The notes beneath the pieces are model-generated. The model was not told the origin of the DNA and made no database searches. It saw only the letters and a program-made list of their open reading frames with translations. A stretch of DNA of 64,000 bases from Arenicola marina (Eukaryota > Annelida > Polychaeta > Arenicolidae), in assembly GCA_964019135.1 (NCBI GenBank), contig OZ025256.1, positions 4,051,249-4,115,248 on the forward strand, read 5' to 3'. Below are positions 25,501-40,500 of this stretch, one piece after another; positions within the stretch are counted from its first letter, which is position 1, and the number at the start of each line of letters is the position of its first letter. The translations under genes and the position numbers were made by a program.

Positions 25501-28500
25501 GTGGAGAGAGTTATTAATGCAAGGCGGAGAGAGTTATTAACGCAAAGTGGAGAGTTATTAATACAAGGCGGGGAGAGTTATTAACACGAGGCGGAGAGAG
25601 TTATTAACAATTAACACAAGGCGGAGAGAATTATTAACACAAGGCGGAGAGAGTTATTAATGCAAGGTGGAGAGAGTTATTAATGCAAGGCGGAGTTAGT
25701 TATTAAAACAAGGCGGGGAGAGTTATTAATACAAGGCGGGGAGAGTTATTAATACAAGGCGGCGAGAGTTATTAATACAAGGCGGAGAGAGTTATTAATA
25801 CAAGGCGGAGAGAGTTATTAATACAAGGCGGAGAGAATTATTAACACAAGGCGGAGAGAGTTATTAATGCAAGGTGGAGAGAGTTATTAATGCAAGGCGT
25901 AGAGTTATTAATACAAGGCGGAGAGAGTTATTAATACAAGGCGGAGAGAGTTATTAATACAAGGCGGAGAGAGTTATTAATACAAGGCGGAGAGTTATTA
26001 ATACAAGGTGGAGAGAGTTATTAATACAAGGTGGAGAGAGTTATTAATACAATGCGGAGAGAGTTATTAATACAAGGCGGAGAGAGTTATTAACACAAGG
26101 CGGAGAGAGGTATTAATGCAAGGTGGAGAGAGTTATTAATGCAAGGCGTAGAGAGTTATTAACACAAAGTGGAGAGTTATTAATGCAAGGCGGAGAGTTA
26201 TTAATACAAGGCGGGGAGAGTTATTAACACAAGGTGGAGAGTTATTAATACAAGGCGGGGAGAGTTATTAATGCAAGGCGGAGAGTTATTAATACAAGGC
26301 GGAGAGAGTTATTAATACAAGGCGGAGAGAATTATTAATACAAGGCGGAGAGAGTTATTAATACAAGGCGGAGAGAATTATTAACACAAGGCGGAGAGAG
26401 TTATTAATGCAAGGTGGAGAGAATTATTAACACAAGGCGGAGAGAGTTATTAATGCAAGGTGGAGAGAGTTATTAATGCAAGGCGGAGAGAGTTATTAAT
26501 ACAAGGCAGAGAGTTATTAATGCAAGGCGGAGAGTTATTAATACAAGGCGGGGAGAGTTATTAACACAAGGCGGAGAGAGTTATTAATGCAAGGTGGAGA
26601 GTTATTAATACAAGGCGGGGAGAGTTATTGACACAAGGCGGAGAGAGTTATTAATGCAAGGCGGAGAGTTATTAACACAAGGTGGAGAGAGTTATTAACA
26701 CAAGGCGGAGAGAGTTATTAATACGAGGCGAAGAGAGTTGCATACCGCTTCGCTGCTGATGGAGTGCTTGCCGTCCACATAGTAGACCACAATGCTGTAG
26801 CCGCCTGACTTCTCCGGCGCCTTCCGTTTACTGCAAGGCCAAAACAAGAAGAATATAGTTACACTATTGGCTGGTTAAGGTAGGACAATTTAAACTCTGT
26901 CATATGATTGTTATATCGCATATGGCGACAATAGAGATGAGCCATGTCACCCGAGAGTAACCCCTGACTGACGTGATAATCCCCCCACCCACCCCCCAAC
27001 AGACCTAAAGGTGAACACCCCCCGGGGTCGCACTTGTTGCGGGGGTCCGCTGGGTGCTGGTACACGTGATGTTACCCCTACCCCCACCACCCCACCGACC
27101 TGAAGGTGAACACCCCCCCAGGGTCGCTCTTGTTGCGGGGGTCCGCTGGGTGCTGGTACACGTGATGTTACCCCTACCCCCACCACCCCACCGACCTGAA
27201 GGTGAACACCCCCCCAGGGTCGCTCTTGTTGCGGGGGTCCGCTGGGTGCTGGTACACGTGATGTTACCCCTACCCCCACCACCCCACCGACCTGAATGTG
27301 AACACCCCCCCCGGGTCGCGCTTGTTGCGGGGGTCCGCTGGGTGCTGGTACACGTGATGTTACCCCTACCCCCACCACCCCACCGACCTGAATGTGAACA
27401 CCCCCCCCGGGTCGCTCTTGTTGCGGGGGTCCGCTGGGTGCTGGTACAGCCGGCTGCTGTCCGAAGAGTCCAGGATCTTCAGCCTCAGCGCCGACACTTT
27501 CGCTGACGTCATTTCCGTTTCCTCTTCGGACACCACACTGACCGTGAAGTCTGGAAGGAACGTTTGTAATATCGTTCAGGTATAATGTCGTATTAAACAG
27601 TAGAAACAAATAGGAAGGGTGCTAAAAACTTGCAGACTTGAATTTTTATTTTAGGATCATGATAGTGAATATAGGTTCTTTTTTTTTGAGAAGATTATAT
27701 ACATATATTCACGAGTGTGAATTTTAATAAGAACACGTATCCACATCGTTGTACCTTGCGGTGGTAAAACTTCTGCAAATGAGGTTGGAAATCTGGAGAA
27801 ATATTAAATTAAATAACATTGCGTAATGTCTCTGTCATATTACACCTACGACCAGTACAATACGGTAAAAAGAAGATAAGAGAACCCGAAGAGGCAAGTG
27901 GCTTTACATATCAGTGTGTCTGCGACGTACCTGGCAGCCCCTCCCCCGCCCTGCACACAATGACACCAGGGGGCTCCACCCGTAGCGACACGGGTTTCGT
28001 CGGGTCTGGTTGAATACTGATCTTCAGCTTCGGTCCGGAGATAATAGTTCTGCCGATGAAGGCTTTGGGTTGCAATTCATAGACTCCCCTGCAAGAACAA
28101 GACACAGAAACCATCGATAAAGCTCCGGCAAGGACAAGACACAAACACAATAGACCAACCTCGGACGACACACAAACACATAATAGACGAACCTCGGACG
28201 ACACACAAACACAAAATAGACGAACCTCGGACGCCACACAAACACAACCATCCAGTCAGTGTAAGGCAGACGGAATGTCAGTCGCATAGCACGTTTATAA
28301 GCATCAACATCAATAGCAAAAACGCCGTTGTGTGTTCATGCAGTGGAAACTGCACACCGCATGAACACGCAACGGCGGTTCTACGGTTCTACCCTAGAAC
28401 CCCCAGTGCGTGCTAAACCGTTAACAATAGCCAAACTGCGGGACTGTGTGGGTCCTGCACAACAGCACATGCACACCGCATGAACACGCATCGGCGGTTC

Positions 28501-31500
28501 TATGATAGTCCGACGACCGGTTTCCCGGGGCCTGCAACTGCACACCGCATAAACACGCAACGGCGGTTCTACGGTAGTCCGACGGCCGGTTTCCCGGGGC
28601 CTGCAACTGCACACCGCATTAATACGCAACGGCGGTTCTACGGTAGTCCGACGGCCGGTTTCCTGGGGCCGGCAACTGCACACCGCATTAACACGCAACG
28701 GCGGTTCTACGGTAGTCCGACGGCCGGTTTCCCGGGGCCTGCAACTGCACACCGCATAAACGCGAAACGGCGGTTCTACGGTAGTCCGAGGGCCGGTTTC
28801 CCGGGGCCTGCAACTGCACACCGCATAAACACGCATCGGCGGTTCTACGGTAGTCCGACGGCAGGCCTCTCGGGGCCTGCGACGACTGCACCCAGCATAA
28901 ACACGCATCGGCGGTTCTACGGTAGTCCGACGGCAGGTCTGTCGGGGCCTGCGACGACTGCACCCCGCATAAACACGCATCGGCGGTTCTACTGTAGTCC
29001 GACGGCCGGTTTCCCGGGGCCTGCAACTACACACCGCATAAACACGCAACAGCAGTTCTACGGAGGTCTCTGTCTCTCCGGTTTAAGGTAAGCTACCCAT
29101 AATAAGCCTCCGCGATTTTGAGCGGACCTCGGTAAACATCGGCAGACATCGGCGGGCTGTAGCCCTGAGATTTTACGCAGTCTTAATGAAACAAAGCACG
29201 AATAAAACACAGCAAAAGAAGTGGTGACATAGGTAAAATGAATAGAGCATCGAATAATAAGCTTCGGCGATTTAGAAAAGACCTCGGTAAACATCGACAA
29301 ACATCAGCGGGTGTCAGTGAAAGGGGAATCCCCACCTCGTTACGTCATTCACAGGGGAATCCCCAATTCGTGACGTCATTCACAGGGTATTTTCCCGAGA
29401 ATGGCTCTTCGTGATAAATTCGGAAAATTCAAGAAAAAAGCATCGCGAAAACGTAAATAGTTCAGAAAACATTCGTGTAAATCATAATTATATCGGAGAC
29501 CATTATATATAGCCTGATTTATTAAGATGTGAACACAAGGCGTAAATTACTGATAATTTGTGTGACATAAACTGCGCCAAAAAATTATTGTGAAATAACG
29601 TTTTCAAGGTTCAGGACGTGTTTCTCGGGAAATTTGCACGGCTACCTATATTTGTCTTTGTTTTTATTACAAGAACTATGTGTTTAGAAGTTTTTAAAAG
29701 TGGTTTGGTGTCAAGATTTTCATTTTTTATGAAATTATAGCCAATTTTGTGAAGGTGGTAATTTCGAATTTTGGCAAAAACTGTCCTGATTTTGCATATT
29801 TGCACTTTATTATTACCATTCTGTGATTTTTGGTGGCTACTATTTACATTTTTGAATATCATTCCTGTATTGCACTAGGTTTAAGCTTTCCAAAGAGCTA
29901 TTACTGATGATAATGACTTAATATTGAGCTCAATTGTAGCAAAATTACATATTTGTGGTAGGTGTCAAGTTCTGGTCATTTTGTGAAATGGGGGTATACT
30001 TGAAAAATGGAGACTATTTTTTAACGGGACGGTAAAGTATCCTAACAATTCACCAGAAGGTGTGTAATTGGGTATACGCTCATAAAATAATCACAAATAC
30101 AGAGTTCTTTTACATTGCTATTATGGGTAGCTTACCTTAAAGGATAAATATACAATAACTGTGGTGGGACTGACCGTTTGCCTGAGACAGTGAACACTCC
30201 GTACGGTGCTTGTCCGGCCTTGTTCGTTCTGATTGGTTGAGGCAGAGGAGTCATCTGCAAGCAAAAATCAAATGTTGGAAATGAAATGTTGGTGTTTTAG
30301 GCCACTTTTGTGCACATACAGGCTAAATTGGGCCAAGGAACCTCTCGGGACGATGGAGGATGAAGGAATGAAACATGCTCCATATTAGGTGTCCGAGCCC
30401 GGATTCGAACCCAGGACCTATTGATAGGCGATCTAGTGCGCTAACCACTATACCAAGGAGGCCCTCGCCCCCCCCCCCCCCTCAAATGTTGGATGCTTTA
30501 CGTCACTTCCGTTCACATAGAGGCTAAACACTGGGACAAGTGGGACGCACGACCTGTTGATCAGCAGCTCAGTTTGCCAACCGACTAAGCTTGGTAGCCC
30601 CCTCACCCCTGACTATAGGGGTGAACACTGACTTACCTTGAGGCCCTGTTCCCGCGCCAATTGCACCTTAATGTTCTCCTCGGCCGTGGGGTTGCCTGCC
30701 TTGTCACATAGCTGCACGGTCAGGTTCTGTTTGATCCTCGTATCGTTGTAAACAGTGAGCGGCTGTAAGCAGGAGACGAAAAACAACCCACATATTATCA
30801 TGTTATAAAGGTGTCCATTTTTAAAATTGTACATTTCACGCCTCATTGAGCTGATACGAACCTCTAATAGATACTTGGCAAACGATACACTTAAACGATT
30901 ATACGACATATCGATGTAAAATGAAATGGTGTCATTAATAAATTTTATCTACGCATTGAATAAGTAATCAGTGGAATATATATATATATATGTTTCAATC
31001 TGCTCCCGGGGTCGAATGTTTAGACTTCGCCGCGGGATATAATTCACTCCGGAACTTTAGTCCATCAACAATGCTAAATTGTTCATTTGACAAAAATGCA
31101 AATTATCTGAAATGGTACATGTACATTTCATAAACAAATTGTACATTTGATGCCACCTCTATATTTCTCTTTTTATATCACACATTTGGTGTATCACAGG
31201 ACAAATTATTGTTCGATATCCCGATACATTGTAATTATAGTAGAGGATAATAGACATTCGGGGACGAGGCCAGCGCCGTACCTGACTGAGGTCCCATCCC
31301 GGTAATGTCAGCTTGTCCGGGGGGCCCGCCATCACGTCAGCTCTGACGTAGTCAGTCAGTTCTTGCCAGCTGACCTTCAACTCCCGTGACCCCAGCGTCC
31401 CGGAGTCGAACTTCACGCCGTGGATGTTGAAACCGGAAGTCTGCATAGAGTGGAACGCGGGAGTAAAACACGTGAAACAACGGTTGTATTGCGCAATATC

Positions 31501-34500
31501 AGCTTGAAACCGCCAGTGCGTATCTGCTTGAAACCGCAAGTGCGTATCTGCTTGAAACCGTCAGTGCGTATCTGCTTGAAACCGTCAGTGCGTTGTAGAG
31601 TGTTGAGTTTCATACGCGCGAACATGGACTAAATCTGTAACCGAACACGCTGTCATCCTGACCTACACGATTTAGCAGTTCTACAAGCGGTAGTTGGTCA
31701 TCCAGGGCACCATCTGCACGCAGGTTAATCACAACATATAGCTTACAAAGTGGATGTCTGCCGGTCTAAATTATGTTACCTCAATCGAAGAGGGAATGTT
31801 GAAGTTTGCATCGTACAATACGCGAGAGAGAAGCAAGCGAATTATTAATAACGGTCGTATTCGGTCAGATGTTATCTCAACTGAAAAGGCAAATGACAAA
31901 CATCCCATAACATATGATACCAATAACAGCTCTCTGATATAGAGGAGGATTAAAAAAAAAAAATTATATGCTTTTATTTCTTTTGGATATGCTAATATGA
32001 ATAACGTGACCACTAGTTTTAATTTACCAAACCTGCAAACCGGCCCATTCGGTTAGAAGCTAATTTTATACTGACAAGACTTAGCATAAAAATCATTATA
32101 AAAATACCTCTTAACCGGAGTTGATTTTCAAACCAATGTAATCGATTACGATTACTTTAAAAATGTAATCGATTACAATCGATTACGATTACTGATTGAT
32201 TATGATAACCCCATGTCAGTCTGATATGTGGGCATGTAACGAGGCACACATTGGCTCCGCGAGATCTGTTCTGTCAAACCACGTGGTGTCTCGACCCAAG
32301 TCGTACCTGTCCCAAGGCTCTGATGGTGTCGTCAAACACCAGCCCCTCGCCCGTTATCACCAAGTCCTTCAGCACGCCTTTCTCAAACTGTAAACAAAAC
32401 CAACAAACTCTAGAAACAACGCAAAAGTTACCCACAAACTCCTGAGTACATGCGTGAATAAATAATTTATAAGTTTATATGAACGTTAGGGCTATATAAA
32501 TATATATATATAGGCTTTATATCTATGGAGGTGTCTCACGTATGCTGGCATTTAAAAACAAACTTTATATGTAAATGGTTTGCCCGTACAAAAAACAACG
32601 CAACGCAAAAAAGTTACCAACAAACTCTTGAGTACATGCGTGAATAAATAATTGAAAAGCTGTATATGAACGTTAGGGCCATATATATATATATTGGTTT
32701 ATATATATGAAGGTCACGTTTGCAGGCATTTAAAAAATACTTTATATGTAAGTTGTTTGGGCCTACATTTTTTAATATATATCTGACTCGTAGGATTCCA
32801 CGTCGTATTTGAGAATTTTTATATAATTGTTTTCCGCGTAATATTACCCGATGAAATATATCTATATAAGTCAGATACTGCGGCAAAACGCAGAAAGCCA
32901 CACTGACGGCAGTGACCCACATTCGACTATCGCTAAATGTCGTCTGCTCACCTTCTTGATTTCATTGCCGTGTTTGTCCCGGATGCCGACCAGGATATCC
33001 GAGGTCATGACCTCTCCGAGACGCACCTGGTTGGACCCATTCAACGTACACTTCATCTGAGCTGGCGGGCCGGGTACCGCTCTGCACAGTAAACAAGGAA
33101 ACACAGTGTCATACCACACCGAGCTAATCAGAGCCTACTGCATCCATGGCAACAGAGCTGTGCAACAAGTAATGAAACAATGGTAATATTGTTTTTTTAC
33201 ATAATTAATAATTTAGTTTTATATTTTTGCAACACGTTGTAAAAATAACAATTTAACTTTTCCAGCAGCGTTAAGACAAGTAAAAAAAAGGGGGCATAAA
33301 TTAGAAACTTCAATTCATTCTAAGAAGACCGGGACAAGAGGGTACAAATGTAATGGAGAATGTAAATTTTCACTAGACATACTTGATTGGTTGTTGGTTG
33401 TATATTCAGGACGCTTTAACCACTTTTGGTCATATCGCGTCACTGGGAGAAGGAAGGGAGAGTGGAGCCATGTCCCCGGGGGTAACCCCCTACTCTTTGC
33501 GACAAAGGACGTGGGATCGTTATCCTGCAACCACACAGACATGGCCACAGCGGGGCGCGAAACACCGATCCACGTGCCATTAGGCTCTCAGGTGGCCAGA
33601 GCACTCAAGGCGAGCACTCTAACCCACTGAACTATCGGACCGGCCCCTGCTGGAGAATGACAGTTATCACCAGACTCACTTGACACTGAATGTGAAGTCT
33701 ATCCCGGAGCCGTCCACTACAGTGATGTGACAGTACTTGGCTTCGGCCACTGAGTTGGGCGCCTTGATGTCCGGCAGTTTACCCTTCAACACGCTGTCTC
33801 GACTCAACTTGGGCGTCCAGTTCACCTGTTAGTGTTAACGATAACGGACGTAACGCACCATTATATATATAGATATAATATAATCGGTCTATTACCTTGC
33901 ATGAACACTAAACGAGTGTTCATGCAAGGAGCGAACCAAGTTAGATCGGGAGCAGCCACTAGTCTCCAGGCTGGTGTACACCCCAGACCTACTGACAGTG
34001 TCAAAGAGATTTGCAAGATCAACAGGGTTCGAATCCGGCTTGGTTTATGCTGCACTCTAGATCATTTCCTGGAGCTGACGTTGCCAGAATGTTACAGATG
34101 TAGCACACAAAAATGTCCCCTTTACTCGGCGATATTTCGATCATGTTATAGCAAACAGGGTTACATAGTTACACAGTAACTATTGGATTTGCACCGTTGG
34201 GGTTCGACCCCGCGGTGAAATCGAGCACAGTTAAGCATTAATGGTTGAAGCAATATACTTACATGCGCCATCTTAGATTTTTTACATTTCAGAATCAAGA
34301 CTAAGAGTATCTCAAAATGATGATGCATATATGTTTCACATCTCTGAGAGTCTGCAAAACAACAATTTCAACATGAAACTGCACGGTTTATTTATATCGC
34401 GCGCGGACGTGATAGCGAGCCGCGGTCGACATCACACACAAAATACCGAACAGCGAACAGGCGCGCAGGGATATAAAGCCGGCCACCAACTTCTGATCCG

Positions 34501-37500
34501 GTGACCAAATTGCTTCTCTCCGGATAGCTCACATGCTTTCTTGGGATTGAAATTTAAGACAGAATATACTTATTTGACATGGGGAAGAGGTTGGTAATAC
34601 AAAAAATTACGGAATATATTACTTTAAGTCCCTTACCTTCAATTTACTGGCAAAATCTTCGTCCAGAACTTTCTCTCTTCCGGCTTCGTCCCTGAGCTGG
34701 AACACTGTAATAAACGATCCATATTACTTCCAGAAATACACAGAGACGCCCACACATACATATATATGTACATATTGACATATAGCTTGCTATTTAAACA
34801 GCGGTGTCTCTTAAAACACAAACTAGCAGACGGAGACAAAATTCCAGGATAATGTAATGTGATCGACTGCAACCAGCCCCAGCATGGAGTGGCTGGTTCC
34901 AGCCACTCCATCCAGGGTTTGATCCGATGACCTGTTGGGTCTGCAGCTCAGACCATATAGCAACGGAGCTAAGGAGGGTTCCGCTGGCTCTTGAGGTTAT
35001 CCACAACAACGGGAAAAAAAGTCTTTTGGCACGTGTCCCTTACTGATGTCCTTGATGCACTCCCCCGCCACGCCCTGTCACCTACCGATGCCTTTGATGC
35101 ACTCCCCCGCCACGCCCTGTCACCTACCGATGCCCTTGATGCACTCCCCCGCCACGCCCTGTCACCTACCGATGCCTTTGATGCACTCCCCCGCCACGCC
35201 CTGTCACCTACCGATGCCCTTGATGCACTCCCCCGCCACGCCCTGTCACCTACCGATACCCTTGATGCACTCCCCCGCCACGCCCTGTCACCTACCGATG
35301 CCCTTGATGCACTCCCCCGCCACGCCCTGTCACCTACCGATGCCCTTGATGCACTCCCCCGCCACGCCCTGTCACCTACCGATGCCCTTGATGCACTCCC
35401 CCGCCACGCCCTGTCACCTACCGATGCCCTTGATGCACTCCCCCGCCACGCCCTGTCACCTACCGATACCCTTGATGCACTCCCCCGCCACGCCCTGTCA
35501 CCTACCGATGCCCTTGATGCACTCCCCCGCCACGCCCTGTCACCTACCGATACCCTTGATGCACTCTCCCGCCACGCCATGTCACCTACCGATGCCCTTG
35601 ATGCACTCCCCCGCCACGCCCTGTCACCTACCGATGCCCTTGATGCACTCCCCCGCCACGCCCTGTCACCTACCGATGCCCTTGTTGCACTCCCCCGCCA
35701 CGCCCTGTCATCTACCGATGCCCTTGATGCACTCCCCCGCCACGCCCTGTCACCTACCGATGCCCTTGATGCACTCCCCCGCCACGCCCTGTCACCTACC
35801 GATGCCCTTGTTGCACTCCCCCGCCACGCCCTGTCATCTACCGATGCCCTTGATGCACTCCCCCGCCACGCCCTGTCACCTACCGATGCCCTTGTTGCAC
35901 TCCCCCGCCACGCCCTGTCATCTACCGATGCCCTTGATGCACTCCCCCGCCACGCCCTGTCACCTACCGATTCCCTTGATGCACTCCCCCGCCACGCCCT
36001 GTCACCTACCGATGCCCTTGATGCACTCCCCCGCCACGCCCTGTCACCTACCGATGCCCTTGATGCACTCCCCCGCCACGCCCTGTCACCTACCGATGCC
36101 CTTGATGCACTCCCCCGCCACGCCCTGTCACCTACCGATACCCTTGATGCACTCCCCCGCCACGCCCTGTCACCTACCGATGCCCTTGATGCACTCCCCC
36201 GCCACGCCCTGTCACCTACCGATGCCCTTGATGCACTCCCCGCCACGCCCTGTCACCTACCGATGCCTTTGATGCACTCCCCCGCCACGCCCTGTCACCT
36301 ACCGATGCCCTTGATGCACTCCCCCGCCACGCCCTGTCACCTACCGATGCCCTTGATGCACTCCCCCGCCACGCCCTGTCACCTACCGATGCCCTTGATG
36401 CACTCCCCCGCCACGCCCTGCCACCTACCGATGCCCTTGATGCACTCCCCCGCCACGCCCTGTCACCTACCGATGCCCTTGATGCACTCCCCCGCCACGC
36501 CCTGTCACCTACCGATGCCCTTGATGCACTCCCCCGCCACGCCCTGTCACCTACCGATGCCCTTGATGCACTCCCCCGCCACGCCCTGTCACCTACCGAT
36601 GCCCTTGATGCACTCCCCCGCCACGCCCTGTCACCTACCGATACCCTTGATGCACTCCCCCGCCACGCCGTCACCTACCGATACCCTTGATGCACTCCCC
36701 CGCCACGCCGTCACCTACCGATGCCCTTGATGCACTCCCCCGCCACGCCCTGTCACCTACCGATGCCCTTGTTGCACTCCCCCGCCACGCCCTGTCACCT
36801 ACCGATGCCCTTGATGCACTCCCCCGCCACGCCCTGTCACCTACCGATTCCCTTGATGCACTCCCCCGCCACGCCCTGTCACCTACCGATGCCCTTGATG
36901 CACTCCCCCGCCACGCCCTGTCACCTACCGATGCCTTTGATGCACTCCCCCGCCACGCCCTGTCACCTACCGATGCCCTTGATGCACTCTCCCGCCACGC
37001 CCTGTCACCTACCGATTCCCTTGATGCACTCCCCCGCCACGCCCTGTCACCTACCGATGCCCTTGATGCACTCCCCCGCCACGCCCTGTCACCTACTGAT
37101 GCCCTTGATGCACTCCCCCGCCACGCCCTGCCACCTACCGATGCCCTTGATGCACTCTCCCGCCACGCCCTGTCACCTACCGATGCCCTTGATGCACTCC
37201 CCCGCCACGCCCTGTCACCTACCGATGCCCTTGATGCACTCCCCCGCCACGCCGTCACCTACCGATACCCTTGATGCACTCCCCCGCCACGCCCTGTCAC
37301 CTACCGATGCCCTTGATGCACTCCCCCGCCACGCCCTGTCACCTACCGATGCCCTTGATGCACTCCCCCGCCACGCCCTGTCACCTACCGATGCCCTTGA
37401 TGCACTCCCCCGCCACGCCGTCACCTACCGATACCCTTGATGCACTCCCCCGCCACGCCTTGTCACCTACCGATGCCCTTGATGCACTCCCCCGCCACGC

Positions 37501-40500
37501 CCTGTCACCTACCGATGCCCTTGATGCACTCCCCCGCCACGCCCTGTCACCTACCGATGCCTTTGATGCACTCCCCCGCCACGCCCTGTCACCTACCGAT
37601 GCCCTTGATGCACTCCCCCGCCACGCCCTGTCACGTACCGATGCCTTTGATGCACTCCCCCGCCACGCCCTGTCACCTACCGATTCCCTTGATGCACTCC
37701 CCCGCCACGCCCTGTCACCTACTGATGCCCTTGATGCACTCCCCCGCCACGCCCTGTCACCTACCGATACCCTTGATGCACTCTCCCGCCACGCCATGTC
37801 ACCTACCGATTCCCTTGATGCACTCCCCCGCCACGCCCTGTCACCTACCGATACCCTTGATGCACTCCCCCGCCACGCCCTGTCACCTACCGATGCCCTT
37901 GATGCACTCCCCCGCCACGCCCTGCCACCTACCGATGCCCTTGATGCACTCCCCGCCACGCCCTGTCACCTACCGATTCCCTTGATGCACTCCCCCGCCA
38001 CGCCCTGTCACCTACCGATGCCCTTGATGCACTCCCCCGCCACGCCCTGTCACCTACCGATACCCTTGATGCACTCTCCCGCCACGCCATGTCACCTACC
38101 GATTCCCTTGATGCACTCCCCCGCCACGCCCTGTCACCTACCGATGCCCTTGATGCACTCCCCCGCCACGCCCTGTCACCTACCGATGCCCTTGATGCAC
38201 TCCCCCGCCACGCCCTGTCACCTACCGATACCCTTGATGCACTCTCCCGCCACGCCATGTCACCTACCGATTCCCTTGATGCACTCCCCCGCCACGCCCT
38301 GTCACCTACCGATGCCCTTGATGCACTCCCCCGCCACGCCCTGTCACCTACCGATGCCCTTGATGCACTCCCCCGCCACGCCCTGTCACCTACCGATGCC
38401 CTTGATGCACTCCCCCGCCACGCCCTGTCACCTACCGATACCCTTGATGCACTCCCCCGCCACGCCCTGTCACCTACCGATGCCCTTGATGCACTCCCCC
38501 GCCACGCCCTGTCACCTACCGATACCCTTGATGCACTCCCCCGCCACGCCCTGTCACCTACCGATACCCTTGATGCACTCCCCCGCCACGCCCTGTCACC
38601 TACCGATGCCCTTGATGCACTCCCCCGCCACGCCCTGTCACCTACCGATTCCCTTGATGCACTCCCCCGCCACGCCCTGTCACCTACCGATTCCCTTGAT
38701 GCACTCCCCCGCCACGCCCTGTCACCTACCGATACCCTTGATGCACTCCCCCGCCACGCCCTGTCACCTACCGATGCCCTTGATGCACTCCCCCGCCACG
38801 CCCTGTCACCTACCGATGCCCTTGATGCACTGCCCCGCCACGCCATGTCACCTACCGATTCCCTTGATGCACTCCCCCGCCACGCCCTGTCACCTACCGA
38901 TACCCTTGATGCACTCCCCCGCCACGCCCTGTCACCTACCGATGCCCTTGATGCACTCCCCCGCCACGCCCTGTCACCTACCGATACCCTTGATGCACTC
39001 CCCCGCCACGCCCTGTCACCTACCGATACCCTTGATGCACTCCCCCGCCACGCCCTGTCACCTACCGATGCCCTTGATGCACTCCCCCGCCACGCCCTGT
39101 CACCTACCGATTCCCTTGATGCACTCCCCCGCCACGCCCTGTCACCTACCGATTCCCTTGATGCACTCCCCCGCCACGCCCTGTCACCTACCGATTCCCT
39201 TGATGCACTCCCCCGCCACGCCCTGTCACCTACCGATACCCTTGATGCACTCTCCCGCCACGCCATGTCACCTACCGATTCCCTTGATGCACTCCCCCGC
39301 CACGCCCTGTCACCTACCGATACCCTTGATGCACTCCCCCGCCACGCCCTGTCACCTACCGATGCCCTTGATGCACTCCCCCGCCACGCCCTGTCACCTA
39401 CCGATACCCTTGATGCACTCCCCCGCCACGCCCTGTCACCTACCGATACCCTTGATGCACTCCCCCGCCACGCCCTGTCACCTACCGATGCCCTTGATGC
39501 ACTCCCCCGCCACGCCCTGTCACCTACCGATTCCCTTGATGCACTCCCCCGCCACGCCCTGTCACCTACCGATTCCCTTGATGCACTCCCCCGCCACGCC
39601 CTGTCACCTACCGATGCCCTTGATGCACTCCCCCGCCACGCCCTGTCATCTACCGATGCCCTTGATGCACTCCCCCGCCACGCCCTGTCACCTACCGATG
39701 CCCTTGATGCACTCCCCCGCCACGCCCTGTCACCTACCGATACCCTTGATGCACTCCCCCGCCACGCCCTGTCACCTACCGATACCCTTGATGCACTCTC
39801 CCGCCACGCCATGTCACCTACCGATGCCCTTGATGCACTCCCCCGCCACGCCCTGTCACCTACCGATACCCTTGATGCACTCTCCCGCCACGCCATGTCA
39901 CCTACCGATGCCCTTGATGCACTCCCCCGCCACGCCCTGTCACCTACCGATGCCCTTGATGCACTGCCCCGCCACGCCTTGTCACCTACCGATGCCCTTG
40001 ATGCACTCCCCCGCCACGCCGTCACCTACCGATGCCCTTGATGCACTCCCCCGCCACGCCCTGTCACCTACCGATACCCTTGATGCACTCCCCCGCCACG
40101 CCCTGTCACCTACCGATACCCTTGATGCACTCCCCCGCCACGCCTTGTCACCTACCGATGCCCTTGATGCACTCCCCCGCCACGCCCTGTCACCTACCGA
40201 TGCCCTTGATGCACTCCCCCGCCACGCCCTGTCACCTACCGATGCCCTTGATGCACTCCCCCGCCACGCCCTGTCACCTACCGATGCCCTTGATGCACTC
40301 CCCCGCCACGCCCTGTCACCTACCGATGCTCTTGATGCACTCCCCCGCCACGCCCTGTCATCTACCGATGCCCTTGATGCACTCCCCCGCCACGCCCTGT
40401 CACCTACCGATGCCCTTGATGCACTCCCCCGCCACGCCCTGTCACCTACCGATTCCCTTGATGCACTCCCCCGCCACGCCCTGTCACCTACCGATACCCT

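Noticed and set aside
30395-30466. True tRNA gene
   Set aside because: The A and B boxes are present, but it continues into a SINE body and tail shared with other copies, and a clean acceptor stem is not evident. The same holds for 9780-9846, 33585-33645 and 58982-59060.
35045-35100. Last array unit as the normal SMCHD1 donor with the whole array exonic
   Set aside because: The gene frame meets TGA in the first unit, so the array cannot be translated as part of the exon.
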